Part shown: positions 50,124 to 62,859 of the stretch, piece by piece
Numbering within the stretch: position 1 is the stretch's first letter
How the letters are laid out: each line of letters begins with the position of its first letter
Assembly: GCA_036365515.1 (NCBI GenBank)
Contig: CM070877.1
Coordinates: forward strand, 5,341,001-5,405,000
DNA from: Torymus aiolomorphi
Lineage: Eukaryota > Arthropoda > Insecta > Hymenoptera > Torymidae
Direction: 5' to 3'
DNA: 64,000 bases
Position numbers and translations under genes: made by a program
Notes under the pieces: generated by a model
The model's input: only the letters and a program-made list of their open reading frames with translations
The model's database searches: none
Told to the model about the DNA's origin: nothing

Positions 50124-53100
50124 TTAAGTATAAATTGAGACTCATTAACTTTAATTAAACATTTTTACATTTGAAATTTATTACAACTTTACCAATTTCA
50201 CATAAATATTTACATCGGCAAATTTAATAATCCGCAAACTTATTCCCATAAAACCAACACAACGCTATTCAATCGACGCAAGCTATCCTCGCAACTATTT
50301 TAATAGTTAACCGAAATAGAAACCAAAAGAAGAAAAAAAAATCGTCCACGCGACGCACGCGCGCAATAACGATTTGCTTCGATCGGCTCTGCAGGCGCGC
50401 GCCATTAAGCTAATTATCGCTGCAATGCGGCTGATTTTCGTAAGTGCGCGCACGGGGATAATTATTTTCATTTCTCCCAGCTGGAGCTTTGATTTTTTCT
50501 AAGAAACTCCGGATGGGGTTTAATTAAGGATGTAATGCGCAGTCTTGTCCATTTAATCGGCCGTAAGTAGGTAATTTTCTATTTTCGAGGTAATTTTTTT
50601 TATTGTTTATTGCTCGTTATCTATACTGTAAAATAATAACACTGCAATCTACTGCTAATAAAACCAGAAAATAAACGAAAAGAAATGAAAGTTAGAGAAA
50701 AAATATTTTTGGAACATTAGGTAATCTAAGTCGAACAATTACTTGTAATATAAAAATGTTATTGTTTCTGATTTAGTCAACAATGTAAATCACGAACCAT
50801 CAATAAAAATATTTACATTATTTACAAAAACGAAGCAACATTGAAAAAATTCCAAATCTCAGCTACACATTTTTTGCGTTAATCCGACCCGATTTCCCCG
50901 TATTTATTTGCTTATGCGCTACAATAATAAACTAGATCCACTCCACCGCATCATCCATGATTTACGCCCTGCGGATCTAGGCCAACCATTCTTTTTATAC
51001 GCCGAGCGGCCGAAAAATCTCGAGAACCAGGCGGCGTTTGTTTGCTTATTAGTATTATTTTCGCGCGAGGAAAAAAAAATAGTCGCATTTGAATGCCGGT
51101 CAACATTCGAGCGCAACAGAAACTCAGCATTTACGCAAACTCATTCGGACGCAGATGCAAATATAACTATGTCGTCCGCGAGCGGAGTCAATGGACAATT
51201 AGTCGATATTTCGCTTGGATGGTTTAGTGTAATGCCGATGTACGTAAATTTCACGTTCGCTGGTGAGTTATATTTTAATTGTTTAGTAATCGTGTGGGTG
51301 TATAATTGTAGGAACCTTTTAAACAAATTGAAGCTATTTCATAACAGAGTTGTTGAAATAGTGGTATATGAAATTTATTGATCCAAAATTTTCTTTAATT
51401 AAAATTAACTATACCTGGTAGAAATTCGTCTATATGAAATGGCCAAGAAGTTAGAAAATAGCTAGTAAAACTGGCTAATTAATCGCTATGATAAAACGAT
51501 TTTTCGACCATTATTTGCCTGTTTCTTAAATTGACGTAATAGCAAAATATTCAAATTTGATTTTCTTACTAATTTTATTTTTGATGATTGAGAGCATTAA
51601 AGTCCATTTGGATGGCTTACCAAAATATAAATAAATCACATTAACTAATAAATCATTTGTTGTACTCATTCTATGAATAATTCAGCAAAACTTTTATTTC
51701 TCCATCTGATTCTGTCCCTCTCACTCCTTGTCATAACAGAAAGCCTTCTGCTGGCTATTTCCAGATTAAAGAAACTGATCAGTTTTAATACCTTTAAAAT
51801 ACTCAAGAACTAGCTTGTGCTTGTTTTCGAAAAACTCAATCTATTTTTCAATCTATATTAAATGGAAGAATAATAGGAGAAAAAGCGTTTCATCGGGAGC
51901 CAGAAACTGGACAAGAAAAATTCCCATTTTATAGCAAGTTTCTAATATAAATGGTCAGTTATTAGTTATAAAATGTTTTGGATTTCCATCAGGGATGATT
52001 CCTCTACAATAAGTACATCATATAAAAGTATAAAAGATGTAAAATATTACTTCTGTTAAATATATTTTTACAAGTTGTAGAAATAAATAAGTTTGTGTTT
52101 TTATTGGAACCAATCCAATTTCTTTATAAAAAAAAGTTGCATAAAAAAAATTAGAAATAAAATTTAAATGTCAAAAATTTCATTAAAAAAGTAAACAAAA
52201 CTGATTTTATTGCGTTAAAAGTAAATAACAAAGCAAAGCCTAGATCACCTCCACTAGAATCCTCACTCAACCCGGACCACTCAAAATTTCTTTCTCCGCT
52301 CAATCCATCCGCTCAAAAAGCAACTCTGATCCAAAAGACACCCGAACGGGTTAGGACAGCCACATGCGTGCTACACAAGGATACGTGCGTACCCGCACAC
52401 ACATGACGCGCTCACAGTGGTCAGTGCTGCTAATGAAACGAGAGCGGCGGCGGTGGCGGCTAATTGATGCAGGGGGATTGAGCAACGCAACAGAGTTCGC
52501 GCCGAGCGAGCGATGGAGCGCGTGTGGTTTGTGACTGGTGTATGTACTTAGTAGTTGGTGTACTGATTGCTGAGAATTTGTGGCAGATGAGGATGTTGGG
52601 GTGTAGGTAGAATAGTCGCTTTGCCTGTTTTTACAAATTTTTTAGATAATTGTTGTCGGTTAGGATATAGATTGATTTAATGAAATGAATTTTCGATAAG
52701 AGCATTGCGCTTTTAGAGTTCAAATTTTTACCTGTGGGAGTGCTCTGAGATTTGGAAAAGCAAAAATATAATTCTGGTCGTAAAAGTTTATACAAAAATC
52801 TGCGGAAATATTAATTTTGAACTTTGTATCGGGAATTTGGTATGAACTTTAAACGAAATCAGTTCAACTTACAAAGTAAAATTCTTCTTTTCTTACTCAT
52901 ACATTTTATTGTAGTTTTATTCGCTGTGTTTTACAATGAAACTAACATCGTTCATAAATCGAGAGGTTTCTCTTTATATCTTCTGTAATCTACAATTCAT
53001 CGGTTTTGCCGGCGATGTCACATAATTAATTAATCGGCGCAGCGAGAACATCAGATCAGACATGACTTTTTGCCTGTGAATGCACGGATAGACTATATTT

Positions 53101-54826
53101 CGTTGAAATTTGGTTTCAAGCTTATAGAATTATATATGAAATTTAAAGCGGAACGGTGAATCATTATAAGCACGTGATGCAGATGCAATGGAAGAACAAT
53201 AAAGCGACGATTGTTGGGAACAATTGGTCTCCATGAAGTACACAACCGCATACCAAAGAAAGCAACGAGATATTGTTTTGGTTTTGCGAAAAAAATTTGA
53301 GCTTCCGCTTTTGTTAACTTTTATGTTACACTTACATTAATGGTAGAATTATGACAATTTTATAATTATTTATGTAACCCCGTATTAATGTTAATGTAAC
53401 GAAATATGAAAATTACATTGCTTGATAATTCATTAAACATTTCTATAAAATTTTATGAATTATAATATACGTAACATAACTTTAATAACCAATTCATGTT
53501 TACTAAAAAACAACATGGAACATAATGAACTGCCCAATTCCGCGATGACGAAAAAAAAGCAATTTTGCCAACAACATTCGAATCAGCCGTAATGATCGGC
53601 AGCAGCAACTTCGCTCGCACGTGGCACTCAGAGAGAAAAAAGCGCGCACCTATCGAGAGGATGTAGATCACCGGTGTGATCGATCGCCGATTACGCGAGA
53701 AAGCTAACGGCGACTTCGCAACTCTTTTTCCTTCTTTTTTTTTTTTTTGCTCTTTCGGTTTCGATTTCGAGACACACGTGGGCAGAGGAGGAAAATTTGA
53801 TTTGCACGGCTAATTTGGGCTGCGGTCGTGTGGGTTTTGGTCACGTGAAAGTCGGCCTGAGGTGACAATATACCGGAAAGGAGAACAAACAATTTATGGG
53901 ATTAACGAGTTCTTTTGATAGGTTCTATGAATTGGTTATTGGAGAATTGATCGAGAAAGTTTGATGATTTTTTTTCAATTAAATGAAGGTATACATTTCA
54001 TGCTTTATCTTCTTTTGTGGCTTTATATAAATATATTTTTGTTGCTAAATTATGGTCTGATAGCAAGAGTATTGCACTTTTCAATAAGCTTCTAAGTGTT
54101 TTAAAATTTTTAGATTTAATTTCAATAAATTACAGACAGTTTCATACAATTTCTTACTCCTTATACCACCATTTCTTTAAAAAAAAGAAAATAATTGTGA
54201 ATTTCAAAATCAGCAATCCAGCGTTCCAATCTCATCCAGAAAAGGTCGAGCCTATCGCGATTATACAATTAACCGCGAGCGAGAGCGCAAAATGAAGTGA
54301 TAATTGTCGGCTGCTTAGCGGCAATCAAAGCGATTTAATAATATGGCGTTCGCTTGGCACTCGCACATCCAGAAACTAGATTAAGGTGTATCGGATCGGC
54401 CGAAAGTTACCCAAGGAGAGTTGTCGTTCGATCGCCGCCGGAGAAAACGAGTATATACTCGGCGCGTGTCTGTTTCGAAGAAAATTTCCGAAGAAAAAGT
54501 CCAATGCACGCGAGAGGAAGAGGAGGAGGAGAAGAGGCTGCACTTGACGTCAACGGAATTAAAATCGTCGCGAGCATTCATTTGTGTTTACATGGCAGTT
54601 TTGACGTTTATGTAACGCCGGTTAGAAATCGCCTGGTAATCCGCCATGAGAGGGGACGTAAAAAGGATTTTAATCGAGTTTCTTGCCATCTATTGCACGC
54701 ATTAAGCAGGGAAATAGGTTGTTATTAACGTTTTAAGGTAGATTTTGCTCGATCACTTACATTATTCACTACTGTTACACATAATGAATCTACATTTAAT
54801 CATCCTTAACCGACACCATCAATTAC

Positions 54827-55234
54827 CTTCTTGCGGCCTGTGGCAGGCTGGCTCTGCTGATACTTGTCAGCAATCCCGAGCAAGCAGTCGTCGCATTTGC
54901 AGTACCGATTGCTCCCGGAGCTCGAGTCGTTCGACATCAGAGAGCTAAAGGTACTGGCGCTGGTCTGACTGTCCATGGAATCGGTCCTCAGCAGCGTGCT
55001 CCTCGGTCTTTTGGGCTTCAGCAGAAGATGCTGCTGCTCGTCGCCGTCGTTCAGTTGATTCTGTTGCTGCTGCTGCTGCTGCTGCTGTTGTTGTTCCTCG
55101 GTGAGGCTGTGCTTCTCCATCTTGGCTAGTAGGAGCTGTTCCATGAGGTTCAACGTGGGATGGGTCGGCGATATCGGCGACGTGGACGTCGTTGGCGACG
55201 CACAGGATTTAGGACAGCGCGAGGATCCGTCCAT
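54827..55234 (-). CDS. IP3K: Probable IP3K 5' exon (long-isoform N-terminus)
   Basis: Encodes 136 residues from ATG at 55234 (context CCAAGATGG, favourable) to GRKK with donor AAG|GTAATT at 54826. Content: MDGSSRCPKSCASPTTSTSP, LNLMEQLLLAKMEKHSLTEE, a poly-Gln tract, RPRSTLLRTDSMDSQTSAST and a Cys pair in YCKCDDCLLGIADKY. The donor is phase 0 and exon 2 of IP3K starts in phase 0 on the same strand with no other gene between. ITPKB-like proteins carry long Ser-rich N-termini. Linkage to IP3K is inference from phase and position; a spliced read joining 54827 to 26358 would settle it. Otherwise it is the first exon of an unidentified gene. Confidence 0.65.
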
Positions 55235-55426
55235 CTTGGATCGGTCTTTTCTTTTTTTCTTCTTTTCTTTTGCAACCGCTGGTGTGTTGGTTTAGGATGT
55301 TTATACGCTGGAGAGAAGAGCGCTTTCGTTTCTGAGTGGTGAAAAAACGGTGTATTTGCAGAGCCGAAGTGTGGGTTGTGTAGAAAGAACTGTGAGTACC
55401 CGCGCAGAAGATAAACGATTCACGGA

Positions 55427-56412
55427 CCCCTGGTAGAAAATAAACCAACTCGGATGGCTTATCTACTAGCTGTTGGCCAATAATTTAGGCCAACGAATAA
55501 GAAAAATATTGACCAACGGTTAACCAACGGTTGGTGGACTATCAATCAATAATAAAACATTGAGTAACTCATAAAACAATAATAGAAATTAATAAGAAAT
55601 ATAGATATGTAAAAAGATTTTGATACATAAACAATAATAAAAATTATTGTAATGCATTAAAAAAATATTTGAATGAAGTTGGGAGTAAATTTATTTGAAG
55701 GTTAAGTAGACAGCGTAGCACGTGGGCTATGCTCCGAAATTACTGTCCGCATCCCGCTTTCCGCAAGACAAGCACACATGCACATAAATACACACATATT
55801 ACATACACACGAGTGCGATCGCAGGTCCATGTGTTATATATAGGTAAAAGTATTTAACTGCGCAGACTCATACGAGTCACGTGACGGAATTGCCGGGATC
55901 GCGTGTAGAAAACGGAGCAATACGAGTACGAAGAATTTATGTAGGATACTTTCAAATTTTAAATGTAGAATACCTTTTATGTAGGATTCTTTCAAATTTT
56001 AAATATAGGATACTTCTAAATTAAAAAAAATGTAAGTATCCACCTGTACATGTCCTGACTTACGTCAAAAAGTCACACACACTACACATTAACACGCCCT
56101 AACTTCAATTTGAACAAACAAAACTATACCCGTTACCGATTTAACCATATTTATCTGAAGAAAAATACTATTAATATGTGGGTTTTAATTATTCTATGAA
56201 TAATACAAATTTTGAGAGTTTTATTTAAATAATAAGTTGTGTAAACGATTTTTATTTAAGATTTTTAATATTAAACATTCATTGACCAAGCGCAAGGGTG
56301 ATTCCGTGACGAAATAAGCGGTATTTATCGCTAACTGTTGGTTAAACGGTTGGCCAAATCCTTGCGATTTGGCGAACGGGTGGCGTACGGTTGGTTACAA
56401 TTTCTACCAGGG
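55427..56412. mobile_element. 986-bp element with CCCTGGTAGAAA ends and 5-bp target duplication
   Basis: Ends CCCTGGTAGAAAATAAACCAAC-like on the left and, inverted, CCCTGGTAGAAATTGTAACC on the right. ACGGA stands on both sides (55422-55426, 56413-56417). Subterminal CCAACGGTTGG and GTTGGCCAA words recur at both ends. No ORF. It starts only 193 bases upstream of the presumed IP3K start codon. Confidence 0.78.
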
Positions 56413-56419
56413 ACGGAGT

Positions 56420-59400
56420 CGTGAATATGAAACGGGTGACAATAGTAGATTAAATCGGGACTACGAGCGAGAAAAGTGATTCTTTTGTGGCAGAAGAATT
56501 TTCCTGCCTCGCGAAAGACAGAAAAAGAGATGTATGGATCCTTTGTTGCTGCTCGACGTGCGAGCATTGCGGATGATTTAGGGTATTGTTAACATTATGT
56601 CAGATCTAGTTTTTCTCCCGACTTGTGTGTCACTGTGTTCACGTTGTGTTACGTAACAGTACATTTTTTTAAAAATTATAAAAAGACAAATATCAAAAGC
56701 GGCATTTCAAGTTAAACTTATTCCGACCGACACTTTGAACAAGTCACGCGTTTACCGTTTCTACACGCGCCTCCGAAATAACTTGAATGGTTCCAAACAA
56801 AACAAGCGCTTTACAAAGGCACGACCCCAAACATACACATACATCAGCAGCTCTGTAATCCTCCGCTTAAATTCCACGGCGCGTATCGTTTCGTCACTCA
56901 CGTATATGTGACATATTTCATGCATATATGCACGTACCTATACGTACGTACGGAACGAGATTCGAGGCGCGCTTCCGCCGTTGGAAAAGTTTCGGTACAC
57001 GCTGGGTTCAGCAAACGACTCTTTTCTTTCTATGTAGTGTACGAAAGGTTTTTGGCTGGTGAAACAGGGCGGAGGGAAATTTGATAAAAGAGAGAGACAC
57101 ACAAGAACGCGAAATACATTCGCGTGTAATTCGAGATGTATGTTAGTCACGTTTTAAAAATAAACAAAGGATGTGTGCGCGACTGAAAAAATCGCTCACG
57201 CCGCGCGTCGTCCAATAAATAAAATTAAAAAAAGAAAAAAAAAAGACGCTTGGCCGCCGTCCAAGCGCGAAATTACCTTAATTCTGCGGGAATCGCGCCG
57301 CGGCCACTGCACTTTGAGTTCTTCCATTGAGATTTACGAGGAAAAAAATGATCGGATCGATAAATTCCCGGGCGTTTGATAACAATCGTTATACCGTTAG
57401 AGAGCGCCGCTGACGTTGCTTACGGTTCCATTGTTTTCCAGTCAATTGTTGCATACCTTGAATCTACGCTTTTAATCGAGCTAATCAGGACCGGCAATGA
57501 GGGAGTTAAGGCTTTTACTTTTGTCTCGACTGTGTATGTTTATCGGCCGGCGCAGAGAGAGAGAGAGAGGGAGAAAGAGAGAGATAACGTCTGTGTTTGC
57601 ATGTGTTCGTTTTATTTTATTTAACGCTGGAATATGTTGTGTTACGCAACTATCTGCATTATAAAAGAATGAATTGAACCGACTGGCTGAATATGTAGGA
57701 AACTAGTTTCCGTGACGTCCACCGTCTTTCATTATTTAACTTTGCGCCCATTCGGAGATTCGATGATTTTGTGAAATAAAATATTTCAGCAGCGAAAAAA
57801 TGCGACGATTCGTCGTTATTTTCGTTCTAAAATAATTTTCCTGCCTCTCTACCACACTTCAACTCTCCATTTTTTCCACCACCTTAAAAAAAAAAAAAAA
57901 AAAAAAAAAAAAGTAGTAACCTTAACACCACCATCGACAGACACAGCCTCTCACCTATTTCACAAACCGCCCGAAAAGTTCTCTCCTCCTTCTCAGCACT
58001 GCAACCCGTGCATCGACAAAGGAAAAAAAAACATAAAATCGCACTCTTTAACAATGATATTCCTCCTAAACACTGTGCTACAGCCGATTGGCGGAAAAGC
58101 GGCTTCCGGTTCTCTTCTCACACACTTATAACACGAACATACACGCGCGGAAATATATATCGCGTACGCACGCGCGCGCTTTTCGGAGCGGACTGACTGA
58201 CGAGACGGGAGTCACTGCCGCTGCTGCTGCGGCTGCTTTTTTCGAGCGAGCGGCGAGCGCTGCGCGACTGGTAGAGGGCTTCCGTTTGAAATGGACGCGT
58301 GTATGTGTGTTTTTTTGGGGGGGAAGGGAAAGCTCGAGAGGTGAGGAGGTGAGTGACGAGTTGTGCTGGGGTTAGGCTGAGGTTTAGTTAGTGCTTTTAC
58401 GGATGGACGATGAGATCAATTTTTGGGAGCTTGGTCAAGTAGTGGTTATAGACTGTGTTGTTGGAAAATATATGGTTGTGTATGTGATTGTAATACGATT
58501 ATGATAAACTGATTTTTCTAGTTGTGGGGTTTGTACGGTACTTTAAAAATTTTTTTATTTTTTATTACCTATTTATTAAATTAAAAATTGATGAGTAGTC
58601 CGTGATTTTTGGGGCTAATTGGAAATAGTGAGCAATGTATAGAAAATTTAAATTTTTTAAATGAAGGGGAAAATCGTTTTATAAATGGGATAAGAACAGG
58701 TATTTTTCACTGAAATATTAGAATCTTCCTCTGCAATTTATCTAGATATTTTTATAGCTGGAAAACTGGTAGTTGTTTTTAATGCAAAACGCTACACGTT
58801 TCTAGTTATTTATAAACGACTTATTTTCCTTAATCTTTTACATGATTTTTTTCCCCACCAGAGTTATTGCATGAAAATACGGAAAGTATTATAATTTAAC
58901 GTAGACAGCTAAATTATGCGTTTAAAAACCCAAACAAATACAAAAATAATTATAACACTCAACAGTAACGAAAAATCGTAACGAATCAAACACAATTTCC
59001 GAACGACAAGTAAAACTTCACAGCATTACGTGCTCCCCCTTTTTATTAATTTATGTCGCTCCACCGAACCATAATGAACCCGGTAATAGAACAAAATTAC
59101 GCGCTTCCCCAATAAATTAAAAACTTTTTCACTTCAACCCAAAACCTCAGCATCCTTCCAGGTCGGCAATCACTTCACCCAAATACAACGAGGACAACAA
59201 TCTCGGGTACCCGAAAAAGGGAATAACGAAAAATCAGGCCGAAAATTGTTTTTCTCGCGAGCGACAATGGCGGGCGAAGGGTCGTAAACAGTCGAGAAAG
59301 TCGCGCGGCAGCGGTTGATTGGACCAACTCGGGGCACACTGCTGATTATCTCGGGAGATGTCTGCATGTATGACCGGGGTCCTCGCGCGCATGCGCGAAT

Positions 59401-61170
59401 TATGGTCGCGAGGTAATGAGGGTATAAGTATGAGATTGCGCGCGATTGCTGTGATTAGCTGTGTGAGCAGAGTTATTGCTTGTGATTTTTGGGTAGGTAA
59501 TGTTTTTTAAGATGTCAGATGCTGTGTGTTTGATCTTTCTTTTATTTTGTACCAAAAAGAAATTTCTCTTCTCCATAGAAAATTTTTTATTTTTATTTTA
59601 TAATTAAACGTACGTTCTAAATATTGAATAACAATATTGAAAACAGTGACCAGCGTTATTTCAAACAAAATGTTTTCAGGAAACACAAAGAGCTGAGAAA
59701 TATCTTTTATTATTATTTTTTTCTTTGAGAAAAGGTACGACCGCAAGAGTTACAACCTGTTGCAGTTCCTTCCTGACGTCAGTGCATCACAGTTCATTGA
59801 AGGACGTCGCGGTAATGAACGTCGTCACAAAGTTTTAAAAGCTCTTCATCTCTTTTTGTTCTTCAAAGAAAAGATCGTCTGCGTAAAACTTCGCGATGAC
59901 TGTTTTCATTGGAGTGTATACGTATAATATTTTTCATAACAATTTGTAATTTTATAGACTCGGATATCTGACGTTTGAATTAATCGATACTTCAAAGGCA
60001 CTTGTTTGCGTATACTGAAAATTGAAAATTAAATCTTTACCGGACGGTAAAAACGCGAAGTGCCAATATTTAAAATTTAACAAAGGACATTTGCATACTC
60101 GCGAACGGGAATGTTAATTGGATACACATCCAAATAGACGTCAATGGGCCATAACAGCAGGCACTATATGCGAGTCTTTCAAAAAGTTACTGGCAACACA
60201 AAAGCTGCAGTTTCATTTTTATTCGTGACTTTTCAATACTCAAGTCCATACAGCAAATAATTGTAAACTCGAGCTTTTTTTTTACTCTGTCTTGAAGTAT
60301 CGAATACCACCGCAACCAACCACACCGACTCGACGCCAAATCGAATAAAACCACGAAAAGAAATCCCTATATACTATTCTACACCGCGCGAACCTTGATG
60401 CTTCCCATTCAAACGGCGCTCCCGCGTTGTATAGCCCAATTCACGCGGTTGCGTAATCCACACGATTTCAATAAGCGAGACGGACAGATCTGCATCTACG
60501 AGCCTTGAGCCAAAAAAGAGAAAGAGAGAGAGACGTTGTTTGTTTATGCGAGAGATAATTGATTATATTTCGGCGGCTCGGCCCGTGTGTAATTGAATAT
60601 CATATATGCGCTGTGGTGGTTATGGTTGCCTGCGTAAGTGTAGTTGTGGAGTTTCAGTCGAGTAAAAGTTCGTGGATTTATTTTCGGGGGAAGAGAGAGA
60701 GAGAGATGTGCGACGAAGAAGGGAGTTTAATTATGACGCAAGACGGGAGAGGATAATTCGATGCTAATGGCAAGTGCTTTGCATGAGATTATGGCAAATT
60801 TACCGGGTAATTCGGCGACAATGTGGTATATCTAACAGCTTCCCATTTTCACTCGATTAATCAACATGCTCGTATTATTGTATCACAAGTACGTAATTCC
60901 GCGATAGCTTAAATTAACTCCTATATGCTCATCAGCGATGCTCGACGCACCACTTAAAATCCTAACTATTACCCATCGCCACATGTGTCACCGCCTCACG
61001 CAAAAGTCATGCACTATAATGTCGCGTGACTGCATAAGCGCGCAGGACCAACATGCGACATTCTAGTCTTCAAGGACTCCAACTGTCCCTTTGTATTCTC
61101 GCGCACGCGCGATTACGCGTATGACAGGGGCAGGAGTGTTTTTGTCTTTCGTTCGGTTATTGGAGATGGT
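56420..61170. other. Upstream or intergenic DNA, no gene recognised
   Basis: Alternating AT-rich and CGCG-rich stretches. A poly(A) run lies at about 57885-57912, short GA runs at about 57550-57585 and 60685-60710, and a GCTGCTGCTGCGGCTGCT run at about 58220. Reading frames are short, without recognisable domains. Confidence 0.5.
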
Positions 61171-61404
61171 GCACGGAGAGAAATGTTTATACAAAAATTC
61201 ATATATTTTTCACGAAAAATTACTATACTGTTGCTCAATCGGGCGACAAACTTGCATTCTACTTAATTTTAGTATAACTTTACCAATTTTTACTATACTA
61301 GATAGTAAAGTGGAATTCACGATGAAAACAAAATTTTCGCAACCTACATTACGGACACATTTATTTTCTGACTTAGAAATAATTTTTTTTTATCTCTGAA
61401 AAAA

Positions 61405-62628
61405 CCGCGGAGACCGGGAATCGAACCCGAGCCTGTAGGGGAGGGCGGGGCATAACGTGTCAGGTAGTTAAGATTGGCACCCTCATATTTTTAATATTAA
61501 TGAATGTAAAAAATATAATTTTTACGTAAACCTAATTAGATATGCTTTTAGAATTTTCCTCTATACTTTTGAGATTATAGATAATGTTTAACATTTAATT
61601 TAATAAGATTGAAAATCGGTGCTTAGAAACAAGGTTGACTTCATTTTTAAGTCGCTTGGAGCAACGAGAAAATGATTTTTTTCTAAATGAGACCAAACCT
61701 ATTTGATAGTTTCAACTTTTATCTTTCAAGCTCTGTTTTTGTTATTTTCAGAAAATCTTTATAAATAATATAATTAAAAAATGAAAATGGTATTAAAATG
61801 GGGCATGACGTGACACCCTGGCGAGGCACGCGTGGCACACTCGGGCGTATCAGTGCGCCGCGGCGGCCGCCGAGCAAAGTGATGTAACCTACAAACCAAA
61901 AACGGAGCAAGAAGATGGGTTAACAACTACGCAGTCCAATAATTTAGTTTTAACTAGTTTTTAGTTTCAATTATTACATTAATAAGTAAATAACGATTAT
62001 TTCGACTGCGTATTAAGTTATATTTAGAGTAGAAAAAAGAATGGTAAGAAAGTATAAAAAAATAAAAATATAAATAATGATAATTTGTTAATCAAACAAA
62101 AGTATTATGTTGTGATCATATTTTATAAGAAGGAATTTATAATATATAATCATTTATTAAAATGTAATAATCTATTTTAAAATAAAAATTGTTATGTTCC
62201 TTAATAAAAATAAAATTTTAAATTTTCAATAGACTGATTAATTATTTGATTTTTGAAAATTTTATTATGGCATAATTATTAAAGAATTAATTATTGGAAA
62301 AAAGAATTGAAAAAAACCTATAGTAAAATATTAAATTTGATCGTGCCATGCGTGCCCCGTCGGGTGCCACAATCCACCCGCCGGTGAGGCACGTAGAGCA
62401 TTTTTTCAGAATTTCTTTTCTGTATTTTATCAATAATTAAAAGAAAATGAAGAAAAAGTTAATAGTTTATTTTATTTTATTTTTTTCTGATCTAATTATT
62501 CCGTTTTTGTACATTTTGAAATAATACACGGTTTAGTTGTTATTTTTAATCAAAGTTAGGGTGTCACACGTGCCCCGCCCTCCCCTAAATACGTAAGCCG
62601 CAGTCTGATACCGCTACGCCACGCCGCG
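61405..62628 (-). pseudogene. tRNA-like sequence (tRNA-derived SINE or tRNA pseudogene) split by an insertion
   Basis: On the - strand, 62628-62588 reads an acceptor-arm 5' strand CGCGGCG, then the A-box TGGCGTAGCGG. After the insert, 61435-61405 reads the B-box region GGGTTCGATTCCCGG and CTCCGCG, which pairs with the 5' strand at six of seven positions. A 40-base middle segment does not form a convincing anticodon stem, and no intact anticodon can be read. It therefore looks like the tRNA-derived head of a SINE or a decayed tRNA, not a working gene. Confidence 0.7.
61438..62585. mobile_element. 1,148-bp TA-flanked element, GGGGAGGGCGGGGCA ends
   Basis: Left GGGGAGGGCGGGGCATAACG, right inverted GGGGAGGGCGGGGCACGTGT, with TA at 61436-61437 and 62586-62587. 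The inside is AT-rich but has two GC-rich islands (about 61801-61870, 62341-62397) repeating GGCACG, GTGACAC and GTGCCCCG words. No coding capacity. It has split the tRNA-like sequence, so it is younger than that sequence. Confidence 0.88.
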
Positions 62629-62859
62629 CTTTGTTAAAAGATTCTTCATCTCGTCTACATATGCTACACCTCGAACAGCTGACGATCGCTTAATTTTTAC
62701 TATACTCACTACCAAAAATTGCTATACCTTTTATCAAATTTTAATACACTTATACCAATAATTACTAAAAATATACTAAATAATATGTATAATACGAGTT
62801 TGTCACCCCATTCGCAGAAATTATAGTAATTTTTACATAAAAATTTCTCTCCATGTGAA

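Larger units (their letters stand above)
26365..54826 (-). other. IP3K intron 1 (about 28.5 kb)
   Basis: If the exon at 54827-55234 belongs to IP3K, this whole stretch is its first intron. I found no conserved coding exon here. It contains CpG-rich, GCGC-dotted patches alternating with AT-rich DNA (33.2-40.3, 41.3-42.7, 44.9-46.8, 50.1-54.8 kb show no clear feature beyond short simple repeats). The inverted-repeat elements are listed separately. Alternative first exons cannot be excluded. Confidence 0.55.
61172..62855. mobile_element. GAGAGAA-terminus element containing a tRNA-like sequence and a nested insert
   Basis: Left CACGGAGAGAAATGTTTATA and right, inverted, CATGGAGAGAAATTTTTATG are terminal repeats. 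Both are followed inward by ATTACTATA and GGGCGACAAACT/GGGGTGACAAACT, in the same order. The middle contains a tRNA-like sequence on the - strand that is split by the 61438-62585 element. Without that insert the outer element would be about 534 bp. Confidence 0.75.

Noticed and set aside
51410..51440. CCTGGTAGAAATTCGTC as an end of the CCCTGGTAGAAA element family
   Set aside because: Only one end is visible and no inverted partner was found nearby.
61405..61435. B-box-like GGTTCGATTCCCGG as a functional tRNA
   Set aside because: The gene is split by a 1.1-kb insert and the rejoined sequence lacks a pairing anticodon stem.
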